Shown here: piece after piece, positions 6,575 to 7,540 of the stretch
Numbering within the stretch: the stretch's first letter is position 1
Layout: each line of letters opens with the position of its first letter
Assembly: GCA_022712835.1 (NCBI GenBank)
Contig: JAFLJU010000543.1
Span: 1 to 7,540, forward strand
Origin: Desulfobacteraceae bacterium
Lineage (GTDB): Bacteria; Desulfobacterota; Desulfobacteria; Desulfobacterales; Desulfobacteraceae
DNA: 7,540 nt
Reading direction: 5' to 3'
The notes under the pieces: model-generated
What the model was told of the DNA's origin: nothing
The model's database searches: none
What the model saw: the letters and a program-made list of their open reading frames with translations, nothing else
Made by a program: the position numbers and the translations under genes

Positions 6575-6583
6575 TGGTATAAA
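6575..6583 (+). promoter_or_regulatory. Extended -10 promoter candidate for hisD
   Basis: TGGTATAAA (6575-6583) is an extended -10 element (TGn plus TATAAA). The -35 region upstream is poor, as is common for this promoter class. Transcription would start near 6590, giving a leader of about 120 bases that contains the stem-loop at 6596-6644. Position in a divergent gap supports it, but the motif is short. Confidence 0.4.
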
Positions 6584-6595
6584 ATAAATTTGCTA

Positions 6596-6644
6596 CCGTC
6601 CTGTTTTGTTAAAGCAGTTACAAAAATAACACCCACAGGAACGG
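6596..6644 (+). other. Imperfect stem-loop in the hisD leader
   Basis: CCGTCCTGT (6596-6604) can pair with ACAGGAACGG (6635-6644) through nine base pairs with one bulged A. An inner stem TGTTA (6607-6611) with TAACA (6627-6631) closes a 15-base loop. No T-run follows, so it is not an intrinsic terminator. A second small hairpin, CCGGC-ATG-GCCGG, follows at 6659-6671. The function of either is unknown; structure in the leader or a protein-binding dyad are both possible. Confidence 0.4.
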
Positions 6645-6709
6645 CAGGTTTATAATAACCGGCATGGCCGGAGTTTCATATAAAAGATCCACGGGGAAAA
6701 AGAGATATT

Positions 6710-7540
6710 ATGAAAATTTTTAATTACCCTTCAGACCAGGCAGAAAAGAGAGTCAAAGATACCATAGAAAGGGGCTTGGGATTTTCCCAAGAAGACCATG
6801 ACAATGTCCAGGGTTACATTGATGATGTCAGGAAAAGAGGGGATCAGGCCCTGGTGGAATATACCAATAAATTTGATTCAAAGGCCGTGACACAAGATAC
6901 CCTGAAAGTCACCCCGGAAGAATTCGATACCGCCATGGCGTCCATTGATCCGGATTTTTTAAAAAGCCTGGAACGGTCCGTAAGCCAGGTCACAGAGTTT
7001 CATCTAAAGCAAAAAGAAAAGTCCTGGATCGATACGCCCCGAAACGGGGTGATGGTGGGTCAGTTGGTTAAACCTGTGGAAGCTGCTGGTGTCTATGTTC
7101 CCGGTGCCCAAGGCGGCAAAACCCCCCTGGTCTCCTCGGTGCTCATGGGGGGAATTCCGGCAAAAGTTGCCGGGGTGGAATCCATAAACCTTGTGACCCC
7201 GCCCATGGAAAATGGCCGGATCAACCCCCATATCCTGGCTGCAGCCAAAATGGTGGGGATTTCATCTGTCTTCAAGGCTGGCAGCGCCTGGGCAATTGCC
7301 GCCCTGGCCTATGGAACCGCCCAGGTCCCACGGGTGGACGTGATTGTGGGGCCGGGAAATATCTATGTCACCCTGGCCAAGAAAATTGTTTCGGGAACCG
7401 TAGGGATTGACATGATCGCAGGGCCTAGTGAAATTTTGATCATTGCAGACAAGGATGCCAACCCGGATTTTATTGCGGCAGATCTACTCTCCCAGGCAGA
7501 GCACGATGTCATGGCCTCGTCCATTCTTGTCACCGATTCC
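6710..7540 (+). CDS. hisD: Histidinol dehydrogenase (3' partial)
   Basis: The frame opens at ATG 6710 and stays open to the window edge, giving 277 of the usual roughly 430 residues. HisD is a soluble zinc enzyme that oxidises L-histidinol to L-histidine in two NAD-dependent steps, the last reactions of histidine synthesis. Family signatures in order: PVEAAGVYVPG (122-132), SSVLMGGIPAKVAGV (142-156), AIAALAYGT (195-203), VDVIVGPGN (209-217), GIDMIAGPSE (232-241) and DLLSQAEHD (258-266). Q262 and H265 correspond to the known zinc ligands Gln259 and His262 of the E. coli enzyme; the other two ligands lie beyond the window. Two regions depart from the enterobacterial form: the loop after YVPG is longer (AQGGKTPLV) and GGAQAIAAL reads GSAWAIAAL. 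This is a variant I associate with Desulfobacterota, not a sign of decay. The ribosome binding site is weak (AGAGA, 4 bases from ATG). Transcribed divergently from the sensory operon and functionally unrelated to it. Confidence 0.95.
   Translation, partial: MKIFNYPSDQAEKRVKDTIERGLGFSQEDHDNVQGYIDDVRKRGDQALVEYTNKFDSKAVTQDTLKVTPEEFDTAMASIDPDFLKSLERSVSQVTEFHLKQKEKSWIDTPRNGVMVGQLVKPVEAAGVYVPGAQGGKTPLVSSVLMGGIPAKVAGVESINLVTPPMENGRINPHILAAAKMVGISSVFKAGSAWAIAALAYGTAQVPRVDVIVGPGNIYVTLAKKIVSGTVGIDMIAGPSEILIIADKDANPDFIAADLLSQAEHDVMASSILVTDS

Noticed and set aside
6664..6723. A 19-codon open frame overlapping the hisD start, considered as a histidine leader peptide.
   Set aside because: It contains no histidine codons, has no clear ribosome binding site, and no attenuator with a T-run follows.

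Overview
The window looks like chromosomal DNA from a Desulfobacterota (deltaproteobacterial), Desulfobacteraceae-like bacterium. This is inferred from protein style only: a sigma-54 response regulator paired with a Cache-domain hybrid kinase, and a histidinol dehydrogenase of the variant type I associate with sulfate reducers. No rRNA, tRNA, mobile element or CRISPR array was seen.

Layout. Positions 1-140 hold the 3' end of an unrecognised gene on the + strand, followed by a stem-loop terminator (180-220). The 318-base gap before the next gene carries two similar 15-bp palindromes 20 bp apart (270-304), a textbook sigma-54 promoter (389-404) and a ribosome binding site. It drives a 513-aa SLC13/DASS-type sodium:anion symporter (459-2000). 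A probably bidirectional terminator (2047-2090) separates it from a convergent three-gene block on the - strand. In transcription order that block is a 188-aa protein of unknown function (6370-5804), a membrane hybrid histidine kinase with a Cache sensor (5777-3618) and a sigma-54-activating response regulator (3601-2117). The divergent gap 6371-6709 holds a sigma-70-type promoter for the - strand block with inverted TTCTTGA repeats around it, and an extended -10 promoter plus a leader stem-loop for the + strand gene hisD, which starts at 6710 and runs off the window.

How it fits together (inference). The kinase probably senses a small extracellular ligand and phosphorylates the response regulator. 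The regulator would bind the paired palindromes and activate sigma-54 RNA polymerase at 389-404, switching on the anion transporter. This is the logic of DctB/DctD control of C4-dicarboxylate uptake, but with a hybrid kinase and a DASS-family carrier instead of DctA. The small unknown protein at the head of the regulatory operon has no assigned role and is the least explained part of the locus. hisD is a housekeeping histidine-biosynthesis gene that merely adjoins the system.
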